From: Camellia lanceoleosa
Taxonomy: Eukaryota; Streptophyta; Magnoliopsida; Ericales; Theaceae
Assembly (NCBI GenBank): GCA_025200525.1
Contig: CM045761.1
Coordinates: 137,022,223 to 137,086,222 of the forward strand
Direction of reading: 5' to 3'
DNA: 64,000 bases
Shown: piece by piece, positions 33,641 through 45,560 of the stretch
Layout: each line of letters begins with the position of its first letter
How positions within the stretch are numbered: position 1 is the first letter of the stretch
Translations under genes and position numbers: made by a program
The notes under the pieces: model-generated
Told to the model about the DNA's origin: nothing
The model's input: the letters and a program-made list of their open reading frames with translations, nothing else
The model's database searches: none

Positions 33641-35087
33641 ACACTTTGATTGATCATGGGATACTTCAAATCATGGTGTGAAAGCTAAGGAGCTAAGGAG
33701 GTTGGACCACGAGTCAAGAGGGATCCTATGCTGTATAATCAATTCCAGGCATGTTTTCGTAGGACTACGCAAAAACAGTTTTTGAAATCTTTTCACAAAG
33801 TGACTAATCACTCGTACTCTTACGAAGATAAGATGGAACCAATTTGGACCAAGCTAGGATCATTCTCAAGACTACATTAACAAAATGATTTTATTCATCA
33901 AAGGCTTAGCACACCTCTCTTCCTCTCAGTTGATCAAAATTCGCAAATCCCGAGGAAATTCTTCCTCTTTGTTTTTATCAGTTGGAAAAAGTTTTGAAAA
34001 ACTTTGGTCAATGCAATGATTTAAAGGCACAGAAAAGTAGGCAGACTCTATGGCATTTTTTGTTTATTGAAAAGAGACTATGACTCAGCAAGGACAACAG
34101 ACTTTTGACAACATACTCAAAAGAAAATGACAAAGAGGACCTAGACAGGACAGAAATGTCTAGGTTAGCACTATCGAAATCAAAGACTCTGACTCATTAG
34201 GCTGACTCGAGCCTGACTCTAACTCTACAAACTTAGTGGAGTCAAACTTAGACTCAATACTCAATTCGAACTCAAAATAAAACCATTCTCAATTTTGTTA
34301 GTCAAAGTGTGGGCCACCCACAACATTCAAAATAAAGCTCGAGCAATCAACAGGTGGTCACTCCCCAATCACAGAGATGGTCGACTTTGTGGGATATCAG
34401 CATTTTTTTTATTGTTATTTTTAATTTTTTTTTTTGATTTTATGTTTTTGTTATTATTTTTTTTGTTTTTGAAGTAATGGTGCTAAACTGAACAACCTGA
34501 ACCACTCATTCGAATTTGAGAATCCTCAGATAGATCCAATATATTGCACATAACACATAGCAGAAAGAGAACAAACACCCCTATGGAGGGTAGGGTTATC
34601 TCTCTAGCTTGAAATGATCTAGGGTTTCACTATTCAGACAAGTGGTATCACACATCCTAGAAATGGGAGAGCATCCTGTCCTAAGTTTGAAAGGTACTAT
34701 AGCTCACTATATGTACAAGGTTAGCTCTGTTCTAAGGGTTAAAGTCAAGGTGACGTTACCAAAGAGTCCTTTGGGTCATAACCAATAAAGATCCCAGGAA
34801 ATCAGAAGAGTCAAAATAGCCTCTCTTCGGAGTCTGAGAACCTTAGATAGTAGAGCTAGATAGCAAAGCTACCTAGCCAAGCTACCATTTTGACAAATCT
34901 CAAAAGGTTACAACACAAGGCCTCTAAAGTAACGTAGAGATAGGTGTAGTGTCACAAAAAGTATGTCTGTGTTCCCACCAACATCTGGGCAACACAGGAA
35001 CTTTAAGTACACTAATGCATGCAATGCAATAAACATATAATTGAAAATAAAAGTCATATCATGGAGTTCGAGTCAAGGTTTCATAAA
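33641..35087. other. Leader-like region (unit C), no gene seen
   Basis: Copy of 8640-10109. In the 9.2-9.9 kb-equivalent part it shares the A-type bases and not those of units D and E. Confidence 0.5.
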
Positions 35088-35105
35088 TCCCCAGCAGAGT
35101 CGCCA
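35088..35105 (-). other. Primer-binding site (unit C/LTR-D)
   Basis: Identical to the PBS at 10110 and separated from LTR-D by the same five bases GAAAC. Confidence 0.75.
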
Positions 35106-35110
35106 GAAAC

Positions 35111-37462
35111 TGTAACATGCCCGGGGTAGCTGCTAAATGATTCGGACTCGAGATCTCTTGATCTCAAGTTTCACGAGTGCAATGTGAAACATATATGAGA
35201 GTCCAGATTTGGCAACTTTTATTGAAAATCCATTTTATTGCAATTTGGTCAAAAATGGATCAAGGCCATCGTAACTCGAGTCGCCACCTAATATTTTGGG
35301 AAATTAGGAAACCCATGACTCGGTGCCAAGGCCACTGTTCGTCGTAACCAAGGATGCTTGGCTCGGAACCTTAGGTATGAGAGGGAAAGGTCAATAATGA
35401 GCACCCCCGCTCACCCGATCAAAAGATCGGCCTCTACTAAACCATGATATGACTTTTATTTTCTTTATATGTTTATGTTCTGATTATTTTAGTAAATCCT
35501 AAAATGTACTATGTGAAGCATACAAGTATGGACTAGTTTGCTCAAATTGGAACAATTCAACTTCATGTTTGTTTTCCGAAAAGGGTTTGAATTTGCCACC
35601 TCAAGTGGGCTTAGAGTTTGTGAATTTGCCACTACAAATTGGGCTTAAACGACATTTATCGAATTATTCCAATTCAAACAACAAGCCTTCGCCCACGTGC
35701 ATTCATACAGCTTTATCACTTAAGCAAATAGCCACATGGTAGGATGCTAAACACAATAAGAAAATCACACACAAATGGGATGCTAAAGCATAAAAACTCA
35801 CAGAGATATCGACGCCCCTCGAATGACTACAAAACAAAGTTAGTAAAAATATGCATGATCTTATATACAAAATCCTAATGCAATTCACTCACGAGATGCA
35901 CTAAAGATTTGGCTTCTAGAATATGGCATGTGAATCATCTCAAAACATACGATAGCACACAAAATCATGAGATAATCAATTGAAGCATAAAGATGCAAAA
36001 TTAGCCAAATCTTATGCATGGATCATGGATGTAAAGGGATATGCATGGCATGTCGATATATACATACACAGTTAGGGAAAGCGATAAAAAATGGGATAGA
36101 AAGAAGCGGTGGGGAATTATTACAAAACTTCAAATATTACGTAATCCGAATGAGAGAGATGAGGGAAGAAAAATAAAATAAAATAAAACCTCACAACACT
36201 CAAAATAAAAATAAAAGAAACAACTTCATCACTGGCACATGTCACTCCTTTTCGCATGTCCCGGGTTCCGTAACATCGCATGATTCACATTTTCTAGATT
36301 CAAGCGGCAAACCAAGGAACGGATTTAAAATCTGACTACCGTGGCGGGAAATCACTATTGGATGATGTGCAAATTTCCTGAGAGTGTAGAGAAAGAAAGA
36401 GTGACTGTCTCCTCTTCAGAACTTCGGTTTACAATTAATAATTTACATCAACAATTTGAAATATCTCCAGGTGACAAGATCATCAATATTTGAAAATCAT
36501 CATAACAATGTAAAATAAAACCCAAAAAACTTTAGACAGATCCATGAGACATAAGCACAACACAACTTTTTTTTTTGTTTTAAAGCAAACACAACCTTCA
36601 CATTCTATCTATCTAAAAAACAAAAAACAAAGAACAGAAATATATATATATATAGAGAGAGAGAGAGAGGGCCCTGTGGTGTGTGTTTAGTGAGAGGAGA
36701 GAGAGGAGCCCGTGGGTCGGGGTGTATCCGATGGGTCTTCCGCCTGCCTCTGTGCATGGTGTGTGTTGATGTCTTGGGTCGAATGGTGTGTGTTAGGTGA
36801 TCATGGTGATCAAAAGAGAGAGCCGTGAGAGAGTTGGGTTTGGTTGTGAGGTGCCGAGGGTGTGTCTTCAGATGGTGAAGTGGTGGGTGGTCTTAGAGAG
36901 AAGAGGGAGAGAGAGAGAGAGAAAGAGAGAATCCCGTGGTGTGTGCCGTGTAATCAGAGAGGAATGCATGGTCAGTGTGTGTTGGCGCCAAGGTTTGCTC
37001 GATTAGAGAGAGAAGAGAAGTGCCGGGTGTGGTGCATGTGTTGTGCATGGAGCTGGGTGTGCTTCTCTCCTCTAACCCGTGTGTCTGTGGTGTCTTGTGT
37101 ATGAAGTCTGTGTGTATGGAGAGCCCCTCAAAACCGTGTGGTGTGTTGAAGCTCAGTGAGAGAGAGAGAGAACCGAGGTGGGATGGCTATGATGGTGTGT
37201 GTGTATGGGTATGATGTCTTCGAGAGAGGGAAAGGTGAGAGACCCAAGAGAGATTGAGGGAGAGAGAGCCCGAGAGTGACTTCGGTTTTCCCCCTCCCAG
37301 CTGCTGATCATGGTGGGTTGGTGCCGATGGTGGGTTGGGAGTAAAGTTTCAATTTTATTTTTCGGCTGAGAAATTCATAAAATGGCACATTCTAATTTTC
37401 ATCAGCGGGTGGTCAAAAGAAAACGCCTAAGTCTTAGGGCTGGTCAAAATGGAGTGTCTACA
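35111..37462 (-). mobile_element. LTR-D, internally deleted LTR
   Basis: It begins TGTAACATGCCCGG and ends TGTCTACA at the PMT exon. About 0.9 kb of U3 is missing: GCCGATGGTGGG joins TTGGGAGTAAAG at about 37333, skipping the part equivalent to 1130-2035 in LTR-A. Short GGTGGG/GTTTGGG similarity at the joint suggests microhomology-mediated deletion. The rest carries many small changes at CAG/CTG. Confidence 0.85.
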
Positions 37463-37653
37463 GCCAGGTGGGCATGTTTATATTCGTGACACTGACATTG
37501 TTATCAAAGAACTTAAAGATCTTGCAGTTTCCATGGGATGGGAGACTTTATTATTTGACACCATTGAGGGACCCTATGGTACCAGTAAGCTTTTGTTCGG
37601 TTAAAGCACATGTAATGCAATCGTTTGATAAAATTGACATTTATTATATGTAA
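37458..37653 (+). pseudogene. PMT last-exon fragment (unit D)
   Basis: The frame is open from LQPGG through GTSKLLFG, then a stop arises because GGTGCAAAGCC is replaced by GGTTAAAGCAC. One Ala-to-Ser change (AVAMGW to AVSMGW) is seen. Confidence 0.75.
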
Positions 37654-38041
37654 GGACCTTTTAGATTCTTACTGATCCGCTTGAATTACATTTTAGATTC
37701 TTACTGGTCCGCTTGAATTACATTCATGGCTTTGAAGTGTCAAAAATAACCAACGATGACTATTTCTAAATAATAAGAGATAAAAAACAATTGACCTAAA
37801 TCACATGGATAAAACAGATTTTGCCTTAATTTGTAATAATAAAAATAATAAAATAAAAGATTCAACTGGTCCTTGCTCCCTAACGCAATAATCAGACATT
37901 TATTGTGTTCACACTATGTGTGCCTTTATATAGCAATCAAAACAAAAACACTACAGAAAAAGATTTTGTACTGGAAAATCAAAAAGCAGAAAACGAAATC
38001 GCTCATTCTCACTCTTAAACTCTCTTTCTTATTTTCTCTGG

Positions 38042-38072
<31 letters not shown>

Positions 38073-38400
38073 GTGCATTCAGCTCCTATTTTCAGGATTT
38101 GGGAGTTGTTAATACTTTTGGAAAAATGATGTCATTCGCCTAGGTAAACTAGTAATCTAGTGTCTGATCAAGTCAAGAGCCTTGCTCACCTAGCTTAGTC
38201 ATGCATGATTTTCATGCTTATTTCTTAAGTTTGAACTCAAATACTATTTTTCTGATAGGTGAGACGGACTAGCCTAGGTTGATCTCAAATTGATCAAGCT
38301 CTCTCTCATTTGCTAAAAAAAGATTTAAATTATGTTTATATTTGCCACTCATTTATAAAGTCAGTGATTATATCTCAATGGATTGTTGTACTAAAGTTAT
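37654..38400. other. PMT 3' flank (unit D), no gene
   Basis: Copy of 2354-3100 with few changes, for example GGGAGTTGTTAATACTTTTGG at 38101 in place of GAGAGTTGATAATAATTTTGG. Confidence 0.6.
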
Positions 38401-39409
38401 TGAAAATTGGACTTATACGCTTACGCGAAGCCGGTTTGAAAATTGGACTTATACGCCTGACGCGAAGCCGGTTTGAAAAGTGGACTTATACGCCTGACGC
38501 GAAGCCGGTTTGAAAAGTGGACTTATACGCCTTACGCGAAGCCGGTTTGAAAAGTGGACTTATACGCCTGACGCGAAGCCGGTTTGCAAAGTGGACTTAT
38601 ACGCCTGACGCGAAGCCGGTTTGAAAAGTGGACTTATCGCTGCGGCCGGTTTGAAAGTGGACTTATCGCTGACGCTGGCCGGTTCAAAATTTGGACTTAT
38701 ACGCCTGACGCGTAGCCGGTTCGAAATTTGGACTTATACGCCTTACGCGAAGCCGGTTTAAAAATTTGACTTATACGCGATCACGAAGCGGTTTGTAATG
38801 GACTTACTCTGGCTTCTGTGGCCGATTTGTACTGGACTTATACGCCTCATGGCCGGTTTTGTAGTGGACTTATACTCGCCTTTACGGCCGGTTTATAGTG
38901 GACTTATACGCTTTTGTGGCCCGGTTTTGAAAAGTGGACTTATACGCCTGACGCGAAGCCGATTTGAAAAGTGGACTTATACGCCTGACGCGAAGCCGGT
39001 TTGAAAAGTGGACTTCTACGCCTTACGCGAAGCCGGTTTGAAAAGTGGACTTATACGCCTGACGCGAAGCCGGTTTGAAAAGTGGACTTATCGCTGTGGC
39101 CGGTTTGAAAAGTGGACTTATACGCCTTCTGTGGCCGGTTTGAAAAGTGGAGTTATCGCTTTGTGGCCGATTTGAAAAGTGGACTTATCGCTGACGCCGG
39201 TTTGAAAAGTGGACTTATCGCCTTCTGCCGGTTTGAAAAGTGGACTTATCGCTTCTGGCCGGTTTGAAAAAGTGGACTTATACCGCTGGCCGGTTTGAAA
39301 AGTGGACTTATCGCCGACGCGGGCCGGTTTGAAAAGTGGACTTATACGCTGACGCCGGTTTGAAAAGTGGACTTATCGCTGACGCCGCCGATTTGAAGAG
39401 TGGATTTAT
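38401..39409. repeat. 37-bp minisatellite array, about 27 copies (unit D)
   Basis: Same monomer. Irregular monomers fill 38630-38930 and 39080-39390. Shortest of the four arrays. Confidence 0.95.
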
Positions 39410-40017
39410 GCAATGTAATGCAATGTCTTGAAATGCTGACTATGTTTGCAACTTTCCCTATTCTCCAACAGGGTGACAGACTAGGTTGGTTCAGTCTCCA
39501 GAGTTGAGGCGCATACAAGATATCTCAACCTATGTGGCTACCATACAGATTTCAAGCCGGGGATACACCCAGGTATTTAAACCGAGCTTTAGTCTCGAAA
39601 TCCCGAACCTTTATGCGTTCTAGGCAACGCCATTCGAACTCTAGTTTCCACCGTCTCAATTGATCTCCTAGGAACTCATTAGAAACACAGGCAGGATAAT
39701 ACACAAATATTTACATATAAATACACACATATATGTACATATACAGATAGATATATACAGATATATACGCAGACATATACAGTATATATACATGTATATA
39801 TACATATCGACCTATACACAAACATATACGGATATATACACGTATATATATACGGAGATATACACGAGTTATACAATTGGGGAATATTACATTTGGCTGC
39901 CGTCAGTGGGAAGATGCCGTTATTGAGAAGGCATATTCTGTTTGCTGACGTCAGCACACACATGCAAAACACGCAAAAAGAAAGGAAAAACACAAAATGC
40001 ATGGACATGGGACACAG
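39410..40017. other. Spacer with TA-rich tract and TGACGTCA palindrome (unit D)
   Basis: Copy of 4223-4828; palindrome at 39943-39956. Several CTG/CAG sites are replaced (ATTCTGTTTGG to ATTACATTTGG). Confidence 0.6.
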
Positions 40018-40590
40018 GGTGTCGAACCCCTGACCTCAAGCTCGGCATCCGAGTCCTTAACCACTGAGCCACATCACTCTTGTGACAACATAGACAAACA
40101 AATATATATATACTGTACAAGACATATATATACATAAAACCAAAACAAACCAAAAGAAATACTCAATGTGGGGTTCGAACCCCTGACCTCAGGCTCAGCC
40201 TCTCACTCTTCAACCACTGGGCCTAACCATTGAACCTAAGCCACTCGCGTGACAGAAACGATTCAAACAAATATATATATATATATATATATATAGGTAC
40301 ACAAGACATATATACATCAAAAACCAAAGCGAAAACAAAACAAAGACAAACTCGATGTGGGGTTCAACCCACGACCTCGGGCTCGGCCTTTCAATCCTTA
40401 ACTCCGGGCCAAACCACGAACCCAAGCCACACATGTGACTCAAATGTTCAAACAAATATATAAGACACATGTATACATAAAATGAAAACAAAACAAAATA
40501 CTCAATGTGGGGTTCAACCCGACCTCGAGCTTAGGCTTTACAATCCTCAACCCCATGGACCAAACCATCAACCCAAGCCATACTTGTGAC
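40018..40590 (-). repeat. Four tandem tRNA-like Pol III heads (unit D), two with broken B boxes
   Basis: The first two B boxes are intact (first at 40018-40028). In the third and fourth, GGTTCGAACCCC has become a GGTT.GAACCC form (plus strand GGGGTTCAACCC), so the box is damaged. Confidence 0.65.
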
Positions 40591-40987
40591 ATAAATGTTC
40601 CAAACAACACCTATATTACATAGCTATACAATATATATACATATATGCGTACACAACTCTCCCGCGTCTCTCTCTTCTTTCGATACACGCGTTTGACACG
40701 AGGCCCAGCTTTTGCGTCAGTTGGCCGACAAAAAGCAGGCCTCGATTTGCAGGCTCTCCTCGACTCTCTCCCTCCTTTGTCTTTCTCTCTCGTCTTCTTC
40801 TTCTCTTCAGTATCGGCCTTCTTCTTCTTAACCATTCTCTTTTTCTTCTCCTTCGCCATTACTCTTCCATCTTCCTCCTCCTTCTTCTTGTTCTTCCATC
40901 TTCCTCCCCCTTCTTCTTTTTTTCTCTTCTTTTTCGCCACTCTTCTGATCGCCTTCTTTCTTCTTTCTTTCTTCTCTTCTCTTATAC

Positions 40988-41515
40988 ATGGCTTCGTCTC
41001 GCCCTCTCTCTCTATTTCCGGATCTTAATAATCCATCGAGCTCTTCTGGGCCAAGTGCCCCTACTCTCACTCATCCCAGCCTTCCCACCTTAACAGTTGA
41101 GCAAGTGATGGCTGCTCAAACTGATATTGATGCTAACCACCTCACGCTGAAGTCGTGCATGGAGACAGTGGCGGCGATCACCAACCTGTCTCACCGTCTG
41201 CAAAATAAGGCGTGTGAGGTGTATCAGGCCAACGCCCAACTGTCTCTCCTCCAGTGCATGTATAGAGATGCACGGGCAGAGATTTGTGTCTTGAAGGCCG
41301 AGAACAAGGAGCTGAAGGTTGAAAACAAGGAGCTGAAAAGGCACTCCACCTCTATGGCCCGATTTGGGCAATCTTCGTACCTCGCCTTTGATGGTCGGCG
41401 GGGAGCCGACTCTGTCGTGAAGCACTTGTGGTGGTTCTCGGTGGAACACTGGAGCGGGGCCTTCAAGGCTAACGACAAAGAGGAAGAGTTCGGCGACGGA
41501 GGAGCCGAAAAGTGA
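40988..41515 (+). CDS. Orphan coiled-coil ORF, second open copy (unit D), 175 aa
   Basis: Residues 1 to about 138 match the 177-aa copy at 5803, apart from Val-to-Ile at AAVTNL and Ala-to-Val in the ENKELK repeat. After GADSV the reading shifts, so the Gly-rich and basic NLS-like end is replaced by [24 protein letters not shown]. The coiled-coil part is intact and the putative nuclear signal is lost. The upstream CT-rich leader and a downstream AATAAA at 41708 are kept. The protein is unrecognised, and whether either copy is expressed is unknown. Confidence 0.45.
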   Translation: MASSRPLSLFPDLNNPSSSSGPSAPTLTHPSLPTLTVEQVMAAQTDIDANHLTLKSCMETVAAITNLSHRLQNKACEVYQANAQLSLLQCMYRDARAEICVLKAENKELKVENKELKRHSTSMARFGQSSYLAFDGRRGADSVVKHLWWFSVEHWSGAFKANDKEEEFGDGGAEK

Positions 41516-41549
41516 AGTTGGCACTGTGGCACACTCAAGGAGAAGAACA

Positions 41550-41960
41550 AGATCCCCTTTTTTTCTCTCTCTTTTTTGTTTTTGTTTTTTTTTTTTGTAT
41601 TTGGTTTCTTTTTTTTCGTATTTTGGTTGTTTTTTTTTTGTTTTCTGTTTTTTTGTTTTTTTTTTTTTTTTGAGTTTCTGTAATCGGGGATGTCCTCCCT
41701 TGACTGTAATAAAATCAGTTTCTTTTTTTTTTTTTTTTGCTCATCAATGGCGTGACTGGCATATCACTTTGAACTTGAAAACATTTTTGTTTGATTGAAT
41801 TTGAGAGCGATTGAATTTTGAACTATAAATTGAACATTGATTCTATACTGACCTGAATAAAAAATGACTTAACAAAAGAAGAACGAAGCAAAACAATCCA
41901 AACACACTTATATACATTGACTAGTATAAATACACCGACTGGTATAAATATACTGACTGG
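41550..41960. repeat. T-run tract and first part of TATA-motif array (unit D)
   Basis: Copy of 6376-6810. The 18-bp motif array (41911 on) is split by the solo LTR and resumes at 47181. Confidence 0.75.
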
Positions 41961-42299
41961 TATGTGTAGACACCCCATTTTTGACCGTCCTCAAGACTTA
42001 GACGTCACCGATTGAGCGCTTGGTGATGTTGCATACTGTGCTCGTTCAGAAGTCTCAGAGTCGCGGCCGTGCGCCCTGCCTCCGGACTCCCGAACCCTTT
42101 TCTCTACCTTGTCTCGGTTTGCGAACCAGACTCGGTTTTCTCTGTTTTCTTTCGAGGAAGGAGTGGTCCGTAGATTATCTCGGTGGCCGTGAGCTACTTT
42201 TTCGTGGCGTAGGCCATTACGCCATTCTGAGCCCGGCTCCGGTTTTGGACCGTTAGGGTGTGCCTCGGCTCGGGACCGCCCAACCATCTCTGAGTTCTC

Positions 42300-42800
42300 C
42301 GGTTTTGGCTTGCACTGCTGTTTTATAGTTCCGAGGAACAGGGCCTGATGCCCGCCGTGGCGAACACCGCTTCCGGTGCTTACAATGGTTTTAGGACCTG
42401 ATCTGCGCGGTTTAGGCCCGAGCATTCATTCGCATCCGTTTTCTCCGGTTTTGGCGAGACCTCTGTTTTAGCATTCCGAGGAACCACTGGGGCTCGATGC
42501 CCACTTCGTGGTCAGATGCCACTTCGTGCTGTGGCGGTTTTCGGGACCGGCTACTTGTTTTGGTCCCGAGCATTCATTTTGCATCGATTTTCTCGATTTT
42601 TGGCAGAACCTCTGTTTGTCATTCGAGGACACCGGGTCGCAGATACCCACTTCATTTGCCGAACACCACTTCCGCAAGACCCATTTTGGGATCCCGAATT
42701 GCTCGGTTTTGGCCCAACGTTCATTTCTCATTAGTTTTTGTTCAAATTTGACAGGTACCTCTGTTTCAACACCAGGAAGATCACTGGGGTGTGGGGGGCC
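42300..42800. repeat. About 145-bp tandem repeat in solo LTR U3
   Basis: Phrases such as CGGTTTTGGC..ACCTCTGTTT..CATTCCGAGGAACC recur near 42332, 42477, 42620 and 42770. They are imperfect, about four copies. Open frames across them (for example 42508-43134) are by-products of GC-rich repeats. Confidence 0.7.
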
Positions 42801-42917
42801 AGGAATTATCACAGATAACCAGTTTCGCTCCTCCGGAGCCCGTTTTCTCACTTCAGCCAATGTTGAACACCACAGGGTATTTTCTTCCAACCAAAGTTAC
42901 ATATTTGTGATGAGGGG

Positions 42918-43250
42918 ACATGGGAGGACACTTTGGTATGGTGGTCGGCCAGAAACTGCGGGTTTCATTTTTGGGCCTCTCCTTCAAGCTCTATGTTGTG
43001 ACTCTTGGTTCAATGTTGCCAAATTCCAACCTTGGGGCCTTGTTCTACACATATGGGAGGACACTTTGGTATGGTGGTCGGCCAGCAATTGTGGGTTTCA
43101 TTTTTGGGCCTCTCCTTCAAGCTCTATGTTGTGACTCATGGTTCAGTGTTGCCCAATTCCAATCTTGGGGCCTTGTTCTACTCACATGGGAGGGCACCTT
43201 GGTATACTGGTCGGCCAGAAAATCTTCAGTTCATTTTTTGGGGTGGCCGG
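42918..43250. repeat. 134-bp tandem repeat in solo LTR U3, about 2.5 copies
   Basis: GGGAGGACACTTTGGTATGG recurs at 42920 and 43054, and in altered form at 43188. The copies are close to 90 percent similar by eye. Confidence 0.85.
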
Positions 43251-43445
43251 TCGGCTAGGCTGAGTGGCTGGCCGACCAGGTGGGGTGGCCGGCCGGCCAC
43301 CTCCCAGAAATCTACCCGCTGGCCGGCTTTCTTTCATTTCGATCTGTTGTCAGGATATTTTTTGCAAAATATCACCCCATCCGGGGGATATTTTGGGAGG
43401 GAAAGCTTGGATGCTTTGCCCTCCCCTTTTACACCTTGTTTTGCT

Positions 43446-43454
43446 TATTTAAAG
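43446..43454 (+). promoter_or_regulatory. TATA-like box of the solo LTR
   Basis: TATTTAAAG is followed about 30 bp on by a probable transcript start region (near 43480) and the CT/CA-rich AAACCCTAATCTCC. This would set U3 at about 1.5 kb and R-U5 at about 3.7 kb. Confidence 0.5.
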
Positions 43455-43739
43455 GAACCAAGGGCTCATTTGCCTGGGTTACAAAATTTGTCTTCAAGAA
43501 CACTTAAGCAAAAACCCTAATCTCCATAGCCAAAACCTTCAAAAAAGCTTCAAGTGTTGCTTGATTCCTTCACCAACACCTAGCCTCACCATTCCAACTT
43601 CGATTCCAGCAGCTAGGAAGTGAATTTCAGAGGTTGAGAAGCTACAAATCAAAGCCAAGAAGCAAAGAAAGACAAGTCTTCAAGGGTAAGTATTCAAAAC
43701 CAACTTTTAGGGCTTTTTCTTGATCTTTTTTTATACTCT

Positions 43740-44150
43740 AATTGGTTGAGAATTGGGGCTCCGACCCCTACTGCTTTTGTGCTAATTTTGAGCCCCTCTA
43801 CAACATTGTAGAAGGGCTAAACTTCATTTGGTATTTCTATATACTAGTTCCTTCAATATTCACCAAGTTTGTCACATTTTTGCATGCTAAAATTGACCTA
43901 TTTGTGTTGGTTTTTAGGGGTCCGACACCTACTTCTTTCTTGCTTATTTTGAGCCCCTCTACAACATTGTAGAGGAGCTCAACTTCATTTGGCCATTGTA
44001 TCTACCACCTCCTTCAAATTTCATCAAGTGTGCCCATTTTTGCATGCAGTTTTTGACCTATTTGTGTTTGTTTTTGGGACTTCGACCCCTACTGGTTTTA
44101 GTCTTTTTTTGACCCCCTTTACATGTTTCATGAAGAAGGTTTGGTCATTT
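43740..44150. repeat. About 165-bp tandem repeat in solo LTR R-U5, about 2.5 copies
   Basis: TCCGACCCCTACT...GAGCCCCTCTACAACATTG occurs at 43759 and 43922, and partly at 44090. Conserved TTGACCTATTTGTGTT links the copies. Confidence 0.75.
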
Positions 44151-44749
44151 GATGTATAGATTGCATGTCTTATGTTATACCCTTTTGTGGCTCCATTTTG
44201 CCTTCCATTTCTAGCATGTTTGTCTTATGATTTAGAGGCTGCCATAAACTGCATATATGCTTATTTTTTGGCCCTCTTTCATGTTGTAGAAGAAAGTTTG
44301 TCCATTTGGTGTTTGTATATACCACCTTCTATTGTAATGCTTTTTTGGCCATTAATCTTGTATGATTTTGTTGCCATATCTATGTCTCCTTTTTGGCCAT
44401 GATTGTTACTGAAATATGCTGTATTTGGGACTGCCTTGCTACTGTCCTTGCTGCCATGATCATTTTTTGCATGTATAGCATGGTTATAGGCCATTTCGGG
44501 TGTATATTATCGCATTTCGGGACCATTTCTCGCTTTGGGTGTGCTTTGGTTGTGTTTCGGGGCTGTTTTCCCCCTCTTGTAGCTGCTGAAATTCCATGTT
44601 GCATGTTGCATGTCATTTTGTGCCTTAATGCTTTGCCTCGGTTTGCGTGCTGCAGTGAGGCATTTCGCACCTTTTATCCCCGGCCTCCTATGTGAGTGGC
44701 CGAGGCTCTCCCATGTTGGTGTAAGCCCATCGCGGCATTCCGTGTGCCA

Positions 44750-45560
44750 TTTCATTGCATTTCATCATCGCCTCGGTTTGCGGCGCGACTTCGAGGCACT
44801 TCCCTTTATCCGATTTTCATCTTTCATCGCCTCGGTTTGCGTGCACTGTGGGCACGCATTCGAGGCACTTCGGTTATCCGATTTTCATCTTTCATCATCG
44901 CCTCGGTTTGCGCGCTGTGGCCACGACTTCAAGGCACCGGTTTTATCCGATTTTCATCTTTCATCATCGCCTCGGTTTTGCGCTGTGGGCACGCACTTCG
45001 GCTGCCGGTTTATCCAATTTTCATCTTTCATCATCGCCGCCTCGGTTTGCGCTGTGCACTTCGAGGCACTTGCCGTTTTATCCCATTTTCATCTTTCATC
45101 ATCGTCTCGCTTTGCGCGCGTGAGGCACGCACTTCGAGGCACTTCGGTTTTATCCGATTTTCATCCTTCATCATCGCCTCGGTTTGCGCGCCTGTGGGCA
45201 CGCACTTCGAGACATTTCGGTTTTATCCGATTTTCTATTTCATCATCGCCTCGATTCGCGTGCCTGTGGGCGCGTATTTCGAGGCACTTCGATTTTATCC
45301 GATTCGCATCTCACATCGTGACCTCGGTTTGCGTGCCCGTATGCACGCATTTCGAGGCACACTCTGTTTTATCTGATTTGCATTCCGTATGCCATTTCTT
45401 CGGATTGCGTGCCTGTGGGCACGCATTTCAAGGCATTTTATTTTAGTCTCATTACACATCATATTTCATATCATCTCATGCTTATATGCCATTTTCTCGG
45501 TTTGCGTGCCCGTGGTCACGCATTTCGAGACATCTCATTTTCATAGCATTGTGCATGCTA
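44750..45560. repeat. About 70-bp tandem repeat in solo LTR, about 11 copies
   Basis: The monomer is CATCGCCTCGGTTTGCG, then GTGGGCACGCA, then TTCGAGGCACTTCGG, then TTTATCCGATTTTCATC. It decays toward the right. Three overlapping open frames (44610-45446 and others) are this repeat read in different frames and are not genes. Confidence 0.9.

Noticed and set aside
23614..35110. Unit as a normal non-autonomous LTR element (LARD) with two LTRs
   Set aside because: Not excluded, but the missing polypurine tract and the exon fused to the LTR end fit a segmental duplication better; kept as the alternative.
42508..43134. 208-codon frame in the solo LTR
   Set aside because: It crosses the 145- and 134-bp tandem repeats of U3 upstream of the TATA-like box; overlapping frames are open on both strands and no domain is seen.
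44610..45446. 278-codon frame in the solo LTR, the longest in the window
   Set aside because: It is the 70-bp tandem repeat read through; the other two plus frames are open over the same region too.
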